Below, one piece after another: positions 53,371-60,961 of a DNA stretch of 64,000 bases; within the stretch, counting starts at the first letter, position 1; every line of letters begins with the position of its first letter. The position numbers and the translations under genes are program-made. This stretch comes from Neomicrococcus aestuarii. Lineage in GTDB: Bacteria > Actinomycetota > Actinomycetes > Actinomycetales > Micrococcaceae. The notes beneath the pieces are model-generated. The model was not told the DNA's origin, made no database searches, and saw only the letters and a list, made by a program, of their open reading frames with translations. The stretch is from positions 1,984,001 to 2,048,000 of the forward strand of contig NZ_JACHDR010000001.1 of NCBI RefSeq assembly GCF_014201135.1, written 5' to 3'.

Positions 53371-53945
53371 GCGCGAAGTGCGAAGTGCGAAGTGCCGGAG
53401 ACTGGCCGGGAGGCAGGTGTGGAGGCAGGTGCGGAGACTTCGGCGATGGCGATGGCGCAGACGGAGGCAGGAGTGGAGACGGCGGCGACGGAGGCAGGAG
53501 TGGCGACGTCAGTGGCAGTGGCCATGGCGGCGGAGAAACGTCGTGATTGTTGCGCCTCAAAATGTGGCCGTAGCGATAGTTGCATCGGAGCCGATGGCCG
53601 AGCGTAGTTTTTGTTGCGTTGGGCCGCGGAGACGTATCAATAGTTGCGCTTGCGCAAAGACCTCAACGTAGCGATTGTTGTGCCGCATTTTTCAGATGTA
53701 CTGATTGTTGCGGAATAGGCGTCTCGCTGGATACGATCGCGCAACACCAGCTACGTGCGCTTCTAGATGGCGCAACTCTCGCTACGTTCAACCGCGAGTG
53801 GGCGGTGCTGGGCAGCGACGAGGCAGCGATAGGTGGAGACGAGGTAGCGGACAGGTGGCGACGAGGCAACGCCGCGCCGATCACGCCGAGTTTGGTGCCG
53901 TGAAACGCGCAAGTAGAGGCGCAAGTAGAGGCGAATGAGTGCGGC
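53371..53945. repeat. Repeat-rich gene-free region
   Basis: The 53242-54035 gap contains no convincing gene. Its centre is packed with small repeats: CGAAGTG three times at 53374-53394, GGAGGCAGG-type and GACGGAGGCAGGAGTGG-type repeats near 53410-53510, an eight-copy 16-bp motif at 53539-53786 (listed separately), GACGAGGCAGCG/GACGAGGTAGCG-type repeats at 53815-53870, and GCGCAAGTAGAG twice at 53907-53930. Some frames are open across it, but their translations are low in complexity and change frame with the repeat spacing. Confidence 0.75.
53539..53786. repeat. Eight-copy 16-bp motif array CGTAGCGATTGTTGCG
   Basis: Copies begin at 53539, 53569, 53603, 53633, 53667 and 53697 on the plus strand, and 53740 and 53771 on the minus strand. 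The first six have spacings 30, 34, 30, 34, 30; the two inverted copies are 43 and 31 apart from the preceding one. The copies differ at several positions but keep a GTTGCG tail and usually a CGTAGCGAT head. Spacers are not alike. Confidence 0.8.
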
Positions 53946-54039
53946 GGCCATGAAAATGCAGCAGAAAAGACGAGTTCGTGCGCACTGACAAGGCACTGGC
54001 AAAGGCGAGGGCGGCTGCCATGAAAAGGCACTTGCAAAA

Positions 54040-54097
54040 ACAAGAACCTCCCGGCTGGTCTTCGCGAGGAAGACTCAGAAACCGGGAGGTTCTTGTT
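54040..54097 (-). terminator. Terminator of the cold-shock gene
   Basis: AACAAGAACCTCCCGG and CCGGGAGGTTCTTGTT are exact inverted repeats forming a 16-bp stem, about 50 bases below the csp stop at 54146. Confidence 0.85.
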
Positions 54098-54145
54098 GGT
54101 GGGGTTATTCACCCCGAAGCTTGTAAAGCTTTAGCTGTCTAAAGA

Positions 54146-54349
54146 TTAGAGAGCGCGGATGTCAGTGGCCTGTGGGCCCTTCTGACCATCGGTGATTTCG
54201 AACTCAACGCGCTGTCCTTCTTCAAGAGCGCGGAAGCCCTTGGACTGGATAGCGGAGTAGTGAGCGAAAACGTCTGCGGAGTTGTCATCTGGAGCGATGA
54301 ATCCGTAGCCCTTTTCAGCGTTAAACCATTTTACGACGCCAGTTGCCAT
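54146..54349 (-). CDS. cspA: Cold-shock protein (CspA family)
   Basis: A 67-residue single cold-shock domain: [38 protein letters not shown] with RNP1 (KGYGFI) and an RNP2-like VFAHY, then [28 protein letters not shown]. It binds single-stranded nucleic acid and melts RNA structure. Its 5' untranslated region and promoter occupy 54350-54632, where I see no second gene; SD is AAAGGAAC on the minus strand. Confidence 0.93.
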   Translation of the reverse strand: MATGVVKWFNAEKGYGFIAPDDNSADVFAHYSAIQSKGFRALEEGQRVEFEITDGQKGPQATDIRAL

Positions 54350-54632
54350 TTTGATGTTCCTTTCGGATGTCCTTGCGGACGTAGGGGCGCAAGTCCCAGG
54401 ATTGAAGACTTACATGCAGCTACGTGATGTACCGCTGACAGGAAAGGTTGATCTCCGAGGAGACCAGGCACTACCAACTGCGGGAACTACTGAAACTACG
54501 TAATCCACGTTACGCCAGAAAAGTCGATATGGCTAGACGGGAGGGGCATAAAATCGTTAGTTTTCCTAAAATTCACCTAAGGGGCGAATTTGTTGGCTTG
54601 TTGTTTACCTTGAACATCCGCGCGATGTAGCG

Positions 54633-55385
54633 CTATTTGGCGTTTTCGCCCGGCTGAGAATTCTTACTTGAGACAATCAACTCATCTAGCACTTCGGTGC
54701 TGGGATCTTCGTTGTATTCGTCCAAATGGTACGTCTGGACCAGTCCGCGGGTGAGGCTGCGAATGGTTTCAACGTACAAATGCTCGTCGAAGCCGGCGCC
54801 GTTGATACCCGGAAGCCCACTCTGAATCCCAGAGGTAATGGCGTTGATTTCAAGGGAGACTAGGCCGTGCATGCACGCCCAGGTGGACAACAAGAAGTTG
54901 GGAACCCGGTTGATAGGGATCGGCAAATGCCCCAACTCGATGGCCCGCAAGAGCGCCTTAGTGGGCACGGTTGCCAGTTCGGCGGCGAATCGAAGGTCCG
55001 ACTCTGGCATGCCGCCGCTTGATTCGGGCAGTGTTGGGTCAAGCTTGAGCGCTCCGCCGAACAAGATGCCGTACAAGTTTGGGTTGGCCATGGACCAGCG
55101 CCGGTACTTGAGCATGGCTTCATCCATGAACTTGAGGGGTTCGTCGTCGTTATAAGGAATCTGCGAGAAATCTTCGAAGTAGCTGTCAGCTGCTCGCCGG
55201 TACAGCGCGAACCTTACGCCGTCCATTCCTCCGAAGAGCGTGTAAACGGCGGTGGTGCTGGTGTTCACTGCGGTACATAGGCGGCGCGCGCTGAGTCCCT
55301 CAACGCCTTCTGCTGCCGTAATCCGCGCGGCTTCATCGAGCATTTGATTGCGCAAGGCAACATCGTGAATTCGGGGTCGAGGCAT
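54633..55385 (-). CDS. TetR-like regulator with WHG-type C-terminus
   Basis: About 250 residues from ATG 55385 (MPRPRIHDVALRNQMLDEAARI). The HTH reads LSARRLCTAVNTSTTAVYTLFGGMDGVRFALYRRA. The C-terminal domain contains LLSTWACMHGLVSLEINA, a pattern of the WHG domain found in TetR regulators of fatty-acid or drug-related genes. Upstream residues in the longer frame to 55445 are hydrophobic and not conserved. Its target is unknown. Confidence 0.8.
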   Translation of the reverse strand: MPRPRIHDVALRNQMLDEAARITAAEGVEGLSARRLCTAVNTSTTAVYTLFGGMDGVRFALYRRAADSYFEDFSQIPYNDDEPLKFMDEAMLKYRRWSMANPNLYGILFGGALKLDPTLPESSGGMPESDLRFAAELATVPTKALLRAIELGHLPIPINRVPNFLLSTWACMHGLVSLEINAITSGIQSGLPGINGAGFDEHLYVETIRSLTRGLVQTYHLDEYNEDPSTEVLDELIVSSKNSQPGENAK

Positions 55386-55479
55386 GCCAATAACTATCCC
55401 ATATAACGCAAATGCAACAACTGTGATGGTTATGAGTTCGCCCATCGTGATCGTTGATGCGGAGTGGTCGCGAACACCC

Positions 55480-55485
55480 TAGGCT
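55480..55485 (+). promoter_or_regulatory. Leaderless -10 box for ferritin
   Basis: TAGGCT is followed by six bases and the ATG at 55492; no Shine-Dalgarno is seen. Confidence 0.5.
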
Positions 55486-55491
55486 GGGTTT

Positions 55492-56007
55492 ATGGAACTT
55501 ACCGGTGAATTGGAAACAGCATTCAATAAGCAAGTGACCTTGGAAATGCAGGCATCGATTGTTTACCGCCAACTGGCGATCGACATGGATGTCATTGACC
55601 TTCCAGGCATCGCCCAGTGGCTGCGCGCGCAGTCCGAGGAAGAGATCATCCACTGCGAGAAGTTCGTCAAGCACATGACGGATCGCGATGCTCACCCGAC
55701 CTTCGAGGCAATTCCTGCTGTCTCGTCCCGCGCAAACACCGTGCTTGAGGCTTTTGAGGCCGCCTTGGCACATGAGAAGAAGGTGTCTGAAGCGATTCGC
55801 GAGTTGTACCGCACTGCGCAGTCCGCCGCGGATGTTGACTCCCTGCCGATGCTGTACTGGTTCATTAGCGAGCAGGTTGAGGAAGAATCCACCATTTCTG
55901 AGATCGTGGGTCGCGTGAAGTTGATTAGCGACGACGGCCCGGGCCTCTTGCGTCTCGACGCCGAATTGGGTCAGCGTGTGGCTCAGGTTCAGCCGGCCGA
56001 GGCATAA
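55492..56007 (+). CDS. Bacterial ferritin (non-heme)
   Basis: A 171-residue four-helix ferritin: ELTGELETAFNKQVTLEMQASIVYRQLAIDMD carries the first Glu ligands; RAQSEEEIIHCEKFVKHM and ISEQVEEESTISEIVGRVKLI carry the remaining Glu/His of the ferroxidase site. It stores iron and limits oxidative damage. It has a leaderless-like start and its terminator (56042-56090) contains the CGTCGTCGTA motif. Confidence 0.9.
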   Translation: MELTGELETAFNKQVTLEMQASIVYRQLAIDMDVIDLPGIAQWLRAQSEEEIIHCEKFVKHMTDRDAHPTFEAIPAVSSRANTVLEAFEAALAHEKKVSEAIRELYRTAQSAADVDSLPMLYWFISEQVEEESTISEIVGRVKLISDDGPGLLRLDAELGQRVAQVQPAEA

Positions 56008-56041
56008 ATTTCGCGACAATAATTTGATCGTCGATTTTTGA

Positions 56042-56090
56042 TGACGACGCCGCAGCTCGCCTAGGTGCGAAAGCTGCGGCGTCGTCGTAT
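56042..56090 (+). terminator. Ferritin terminator with perfect 14-bp stem
   Basis: ACGACGCCGCAGCT near 56044-56057 and AGCTGCGGCGTCGT near 56072-56085 are reverse complements. The right arm continues as CGTATTT. The arms contain the same CGTCGTCGTA oligonucleotide found dispersed in the window. Confidence 0.75.
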
Positions 56091-56383
56091 TTCCGCGGTA
56101 TTCCGCTCAAGTGAGTGGCCGTGATCACCGCACTACAGCGGCGATACTGGCGGAGTATTGTCACGTACTTGTTACCGGCGAGTTCATCACGACGCGCCGA
56201 CTTCCGAAATTTTTGTTGCATAAATCGCAGGTTTCGGGTTTAACTCTTATGTGGAAGCTTTAAGTTATCCCCAATATTTCTTAAAGGTTCCACGTCAGCT
56301 TTGTGCGTTCCCCACGCTCTGAGGTGACTTTGAAAACCGTTCATAGTCCGGCTCCTTAGGCGCCGGCGACTTGAGGATGTCTC

Positions 56384-58444
56384 ATGGCCGTTTCTTCCCG
56401 CGCGCTGGTGGTCCCCACGACCACGGCACTTGCCACTGCATTACTCGTCTCCGGTCAAGCCGCTCACGCCGCCACTGTGCCACTCGCGCAGCCCGGCGCT
56501 AAGCCAGCAGGCACGCCTACGGCGCTCAACGGTGCTCAGGCAGGAGCGGTCTCCGCGGCCACGACTACCTCACGCGTCGTTCTGCCCTTGGCATCCGGTG
56601 CGTACCGCTATTCGTCCGAATACGGACCACGCTGCATCCCTGTAGTAGGCGGCTCCACGTGGCACCTTGGCCAGGACCTTGCGGCAGATAGCGGCTCACC
56701 AATCTTCGCTGTTGCCGACGGCGTGGTCACCAAGACCAAGAGCGGCACCTCTTCCTCGAGCGGCTACATTGTGGTTCGCCACGAGATCGAGGGCAAGGTA
56801 TTCCACACGGTGTACGTCCACATGTGGAACGCCAACACCCACGTCGCAGTAGGCCAGACCGTCCGCGCGGGACAGCAGATCTCCATTGTGGGAAGCTCCG
56901 GACCATCCACCGCACCTCACTTGCACTTCGAAGTGTGGGAGGGCGCTTGGTACACCGGTACGCACCTTGACTCGGCCGAATGGCTTGCAGACCGCGGCGT
57001 AGATCTTCAGGCGAACGCCTCCCGCGTGTACAACACCACGGTTCCTTCGAGCTGCGGATACTCCGCCAACGGCACGCAATCGCTCAAGGCATCGCCGTCC
57101 TCTAGCTCCACGACGCTAACGACGCTGGCGTCTGGTGCCCTCATGACCGGCATCCCCGGCGAAATGAGCAACGGATACGTTCGCGTGAGCGCCGGCGGCT
57201 TCGTGGGCTGGGTTGCTCACCTCGGTGTGCGTCCGTACTACGGAACCAGCGGATTGCCAGCTGCACCTACCCCGCTCGATCCAAACTTCCCGATCTCCGG
57301 TGGCGTCGGGGGCGGTTCCACCTCGCCAACGCTTCCAACCGGCACCGTCACGACGGGCACCTACCAGGCCACGGCCAACGTCAACATGCGTTCGGGCCCA
57401 GGCACCAGCTACGCCATTCAGACTTTGGTCCCTAACGGCACCAAGGTCACCGCAACGGCGACCTCCAACGGCTGGTACAAGATCACGTACAACGGCAAGA
57501 CCGGTTGGGTGATCGACGATTACTTCAAGGCCATCACCACCACGACGGTGCCAACGACGCCGACGACTCCAACGACTCCGGTTGTCACAGCCCCCACCAC
57601 GGGCACCTTCAAGGCCATCAGCGATGTCAACATCCGTACGGGTGCAGGCATGACCTACGGTGTGGTCAAGGTTCTGCCTGCCGGCGGACAGGTCACCGTG
57701 ACCCAGACGTCCGGCGGATGGTCCAAGGTCACCTACGGTTCATCGACCGGTTGGGTAGCTTCGGCCTACCTCACCGCCGTCACCGTCACGGCTCCAGCGC
57801 CAACGACCCCAACGGTTACCGCTCCGACGCACCAGACCACCGCGAACTTGAACTTCCGCACCGGTCCATCCACGTCCCGCTCCGTGATCAGCGTGCTGCC
57901 CGCTGGCACCAAGGTCACCGAACTCGATCGCGGCACGGCGTACGTTCAGATCCAGGTCAACGGCAAGATTGGCTGGGTTATCGGCCATTACCTGAAGCCG
58001 CTGGGAACCACGACGACCACGACGACGGCACCAGCTCCGACGACGTCAACCTCCACCTCCACCATTGCCTTGCAGAGTGCGAAGGCCATGAAGACCACGG
58101 TGAGCCTGAACATGGTGTCAGCGCCTCGAGACGGCGCCTCCCGCGTGCGTATTCTGAGCGCTGGAGTCACGGTCATGGTTGACGCCACGAGCGGCAACTA
58201 CTCCCGCGCCACCTACAACGGCGTCACCGGGTGGATCCCCACTTCACAGCTGAGCGCCGTGACGGCGAAGACCATGACCGCCACCACGGCAGTCTTCTTC
58301 CGCACCGGACCGGGCAACACCTACGCGAAGGTCGGCACCATCGCCGGCGGCGCTTCCGTACTTGTTGACGGCGAGCAAGGCGGCTGGCTGCGCGTGACCT
58401 ACCAGGGCAAGGTTGGCTGGGTTTACCAGACCTTCTTGAAGTAG
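56384..58444 (+). CDS. Secreted M23 peptidase with multiple SH3b domains
   Basis: A 686-residue exported protein. A signal peptide (VVPTTTALATALLVSGQAAHA) and a linker precede an M23 LAS-type peptidase: HLGQDLAADSGSPIFAVADGVV (zinc His and Asp) and APHLHFEVWEG (HxH). Then come about six SH3b repeats with the pattern VNMRSGPGTSYAIQTLVPNGTKV..GWYKI..GKTGWV, separated by Thr/Pro linkers (VPTTPTTPTTPVV). It would cut peptidoglycan cross-bridges, with SH3b domains targeting the wall. 56091-56383 upstream contains no other gene. Confidence 0.92.
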   Translation: MAVSSRALVVPTTTALATALLVSGQAAHAATVPLAQPGAKPAGTPTALNGAQAGAVSAATTTSRVVLPLASGAYRYSSEYGPRCIPVVGGSTWHLGQDLAADSGSPIFAVADGVVTKTKSGTSSSSGYIVVRHEIEGKVFHTVYVHMWNANTHVAVGQTVRAGQQISIVGSSGPSTAPHLHFEVWEGAWYTGTHLDSAEWLADRGVDLQANASRVYNTTVPSSCGYSANGTQSLKASPSSSSTTLTTLASGALMTGIPGEMSNGYVRVSAGGFVGWVAHLGVRPYYGTSGLPAAPTPLDPNFPISGGVGGGSTSPTLPTGTVTTGTYQATANVNMRSGPGTSYAIQTLVPNGTKVTATATSNGWYKITYNGKTGWVIDDYFKAITTTTVPTTPTTPTTPVVTAPTTGTFKAISDVNIRTGAGMTYGVVKVLPAGGQVTVTQTSGGWSKVTYGSSTGWVASAYLTAVTVTAPAPTTPTVTAPTHQTTANLNFRTGPSTSRSVISVLPAGTKVTELDRGTAYVQIQVNGKIGWVIGHYLKPLGTTTTTTTAPAPTTSTSTSTIALQSAKAMKTTVSLNMVSAPRDGASRVRILSAGVTVMVDATSGNYSRATYNGVTGWIPTSQLSAVTAKTMTATTAVFFRTGPGNTYAKVGTIAGGASVLVDGEQGGWLRVTYQGKVGWVYQTFLK

Positions 58445-58476
58445 ATCCTGTGGCATGAAGTAATACTTCTGAATAA

Positions 58477-58519
58477 CGAAAATCCCGGCATCGTGACTGT
58501 TCACGGTGCCGGGATTTTT
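58477..58519 (+). terminator. Terminator after the M23 peptidase gene
   Basis: AAAATCCCGGCA and TGCCGGGATTTTT form a strong stem with a T run, 30 bases after the peptidase stop. It also serves the convergent marR gene end at 58531. Confidence 0.85.
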
Positions 58520-58530
58520 GCGTCTGTGGA

Positions 58531-58992
58531 CTATTCGTTGAAGGCCAGTCGCAGCATGGTCTCTCGAAAAGCCAGCTGCTCTTCTGGGGTCAGGGGTGCC
58601 AAGCTCTCGGCCTGGGCCGCCTGAGTGCGCTCGCGCGCTTCCGCAAGGAGCGCTTCGCCCTCCACAGTGGCGGTGATGACCTTTTGACGGCGGTCACGAG
58701 GATCCTGTTCTCGCAGAATCAATCCCGCGTTTTCAAGCTCATCCACCAAGGCCACGATCTGCGAAGGATCGAGTGAGAGCATGTGCGCGAGTTCGCGCTG
58801 CGTGGGGTTCAGGTCGCTTGCGGCGAGGTTGAGCACCGAATACGAGCGCACTTTGAGCCCGAGCTCCCGCAGGGATGCGTTCGCTTTCGCGTTGGCGAGC
58901 GAACTGACGCGCGCAATGAGGAAGGTGACTTCTTCTGAGAGTGGACTGCGGGACAGTCGGTCAAGATCGGTCTCGAGGGGAACCTGGGTCAT
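58531..58992 (-). CDS. phdR: MarR family regulator (PhdR-like)
   Basis: A 153-residue MarR protein from ATG 58992, with AAAGGAGG ahead. The winged HTH reads NPTQRELAHMLSLDPSQIVALVDELENAGLILREQDPRDRRQKVITAT. It diverges from the SDR-amidohydrolase-dehydrogenase-MaoC operon, as phdR/couR do in phenylpropanoid clusters, where a CoA-thioester of the aromatic acid relieves repression. The earlier in-frame start at 59178 is a shadow of the operator region. The symbol rests on context and family. Confidence 0.75.
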   Translation of the reverse strand: MTQVPLETDLDRLSRSPLSEEVTFLIARVSSLANAKANASLRELGLKVRSYSVLNLAASDLNPTQRELAHMLSLDPSQIVALVDELENAGLILREQDPRDRRQKVITATVEGEALLAEARERTQAAQAESLAPLTPEEQLAFRETMLRLAFNE

Positions 58993-59076
58993 GGCCGATC
59001 CTCCTTTCACTGGAAACCATGTTTTTCTCTGAGGAGTAGGGTACCGCGAAAACTCCGGTTTTAGTTGATGAAAATA

Positions 59077-59097
59077 ATCGTTGACTTTTTCAATGAT
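59077..59097. promoter_or_regulatory. MarR operator ahead of the SDR operon
   Basis: ATCGTTGA-CTTTT-TCAATGAT is a 21-bp inverted repeat with one mismatch, 47 bases upstream of the SDR ATG. The same motif recurs at 62689-62709. Confidence 0.65.
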
Positions 59098-59143
59098 GTT
59101 GGTGCACAGTGGATTCCAGAACGAAACCATCTGAAGGAGCACC

Positions 59144-60070
59144 ATGTCTGCACTGTCTGGCAAAGTCGCCATCGTCACCGGATCCGGCCGAGGACTCGGC
59201 CTCGCCTACGCCCAGGAGCTCGCCCGTCAAGGCGCATCCGTCATCATCAACGATGTCAACCAAGAGGTTGCAGACACCGCCGTCGCCTCGATCGTTGAAC
59301 ACGGCGGACAGGCGGCAGCCGTCGTCGTACCAGTAGGAACTACGGAAGCTGCGCAGGCCCTCGTCAAGGGAGCCCTCCATACCTTCGGTCGCCTCGATAT
59401 CCTCGTCACCAACGCAGGCATCCTGCGGGACAAGTCCATCCTGAAGATGACGGATGAGGATTTCGACGCCGTCATCAACGTGCACCTCAAGGGCACCTTC
59501 ACGTGCGTGCGCGAGGCCTACGCCTACTTCAAGGAGAACGGCGTGGCAGGTCGCATCGTGACCATCGGCTCACCTACTGGCCAGCGCGGAAACTTCGGAC
59601 AGACCAACTACGCTGCAGCCAAGGCTGGAATCGTGGGCATGACCCGCACGTGGGCCCTCGAAATGAAGAAGGCCGGCGTCACCGTCAACGCCGTCATTCC
59701 CGTGGCTGCCACCGAGATGACCCGCACCGTGCCGTTCTTCCAGAAGGCTGTTGAAGCGCAGGATCGCGGCGAAGCGATGCCAGACTTCTTCCGCAAGGAC
59801 TTGGGATTCGGTACCGCTGAAGACGTTGCTGGCTTGATTGCCTTCTTGGCCTCAGATGCTGCCGCTGACATCACCGGCCAGGCCATCGGCGCCGGTGGCG
59901 ACCGTTTGCAGTTGTGGTCCCACCCGGAAGCCGTCGAGTCCGCGTTCCATGACGGCGGCTGGAGCTTCGAAGCTCTCGAGTCCGGATACCCCTTTGCCGG
60001 TAAGTCCCAGTCCGTGGGCGAGAAGTTCCCTGAGCTTCCCGAAGAACTGCGTCCCGAGGTAGCCAAGTAG
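59144..60070 (+). CDS. phdB: SDR dehydrogenase of the phenylpropanoid cluster (PhdB-like)
   Basis: A 308-residue classical SDR: VAIVTGSGRGLGLAYAQELARQG (TGxxxGxG), VTNAGILRDKS, IVTIGSPTGQRGNFGQTNYAAAKAGIVGMTRTWAL with Ser, Tyr and Lys catalytic residues. By position and homologous clusters (phdB in Corynebacterium) it would oxidise the 3-hydroxyacyl-CoA of a phenylpropanoid to the 3-keto form. One GTCGTCGTAC site lies in its coding region at 59321. Confidence 0.8.
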   Translation: MSALSGKVAIVTGSGRGLGLAYAQELARQGASVIINDVNQEVADTAVASIVEHGGQAAAVVVPVGTTEAAQALVKGALHTFGRLDILVTNAGILRDKSILKMTDEDFDAVINVHLKGTFTCVREAYAYFKENGVAGRIVTIGSPTGQRGNFGQTNYAAAKAGIVGMTRTWALEMKKAGVTVNAVIPVAATEMTRTVPFFQKAVEAQDRGEAMPDFFRKDLGFGTAEDVAGLIAFLASDAAADITGQAIGAGGDRLQLWSHPEAVESAFHDGGWSFEALESGYPFAGKSQSVGEKFPELPEELRPEVAK

Positions 60071-60071
60071 C

Positions 60072-60959
60072 ATGACCACGCGATACGAATGCGCCGTCGA
60101 CGTCACCACCATCGATGCGTTGGATACGCACGTCCACCTCGAGTGTGACAGCCACGGCCACCTCGCGATGCCGGATCACTTCTTCGAAGCATCCGCGAAG
60201 TACTTCAAATCGGAAGAGCGCACTCCCACCCTGGATCGCATCGCGGAGATCTACCGCGAACGCAACATGGCGGCTGTTGTCTTCACGGTTGACGCACGCA
60301 TGGCACTCAAGCACGAGCCAAACTCAGTGGATGACTTGGTGGCGGATGCGCAGCGCAACAACGACGTGATCATTCCTTTCGGAACCGTGGACCCGCTCAT
60401 GGGTCCCGCGGCGATTGCGGAAGCGCGCCGCCAGTACGAGGACCTCGGGGTTCGTGGCTTCAAGTTCCACGCCTCGCTGCAGGCTTTTGATCCTTCCGCT
60501 GCTGAGCGCTACCCGCTGTGGGAAGCGCTCCAGGAAATCGGCTTGCCGTGCGTGTTCCACACCGGCCAAAACGGTATGGGTGCCGGGTTGCCCGGCGGTG
60601 GCGGCGTGAAGCTGCGCTACTCGAACCCGCTCTTGCTCGATGATGTGGCGGCGGATTTCCCGAACCTGCCGATCATCATGGCGCACCCTTCGGTGCCGTG
60701 GCAGGAAGAAGCGAACTCGATCGCCACCCACAAGGCGAACGTGTTCATTGACCTGTCCGGCTGGAGCCCCAAGTACTTCCCGGAGTCGCTCGTGAAGCTC
60801 GCCTCCAACGTGCTGTCCTCGAAGTTGCTTTTCGGCACTGACTTCCCGCTCATCACCCCTGACAAGTGGTTGGCCGCATTCGCGGAGCTGCCCATCAAGG
60901 ATGAAGCGCGCCCGAAGATTCTGAAGGACAACGCCGTCAGGCTGTTGGGTCTGGGGTAG
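60072..60959 (+). CDS. phdC: Amidohydrolase of the TIM-barrel metal-dependent family (PhdC-like)
   Basis: A 295-residue amidohydrolase-2 protein with HVHLECDSHGHL near the N-terminus, GFKFHASLQAF, PIIMAHPSVPW, and the metal Asp in LLFGTDFPLITPDKW. It lies one base after the SDR stop. In C. glutamicum phdC sits in the same place and is believed to cleave the 3-keto acyl-CoA; the chemistry is not settled. Confidence 0.8.
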   Translation: MTTRYECAVDVTTIDALDTHVHLECDSHGHLAMPDHFFEASAKYFKSEERTPTLDRIAEIYRERNMAAVVFTVDARMALKHEPNSVDDLVADAQRNNDVIIPFGTVDPLMGPAAIAEARRQYEDLGVRGFKFHASLQAFDPSAAERYPLWEALQEIGLPCVFHTGQNGMGAGLPGGGGVKLRYSNPLLLDDVAADFPNLPIIMAHPSVPWQEEANSIATHKANVFIDLSGWSPKYFPESLVKLASNVLSSKLLFGTDFPLITPDKWLAAFAELPIKDEARPKILKDNAVRLLGLG

Positions 60960-60961
60960 CG

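Noticed and set aside
53539-53786. CRISPR-like array
   Set aside because: The 16-bp motif copies are too short and too diverged, some are inverted, and no cas gene is in the window.
54448-54630. 60-residue plus-strand ORF upstream of cspA
   Set aside because: It falls in the promoter/5' leader of the cold-shock gene and has no recognisable family or strong start signal.
56200-56383. A c-di-AMP (ydaO-type) riboswitch before the M23 peptidase
   Set aside because: Such riboswitches precede wall hydrolases in actinobacteria, but I could not find the conserved core sequences here.
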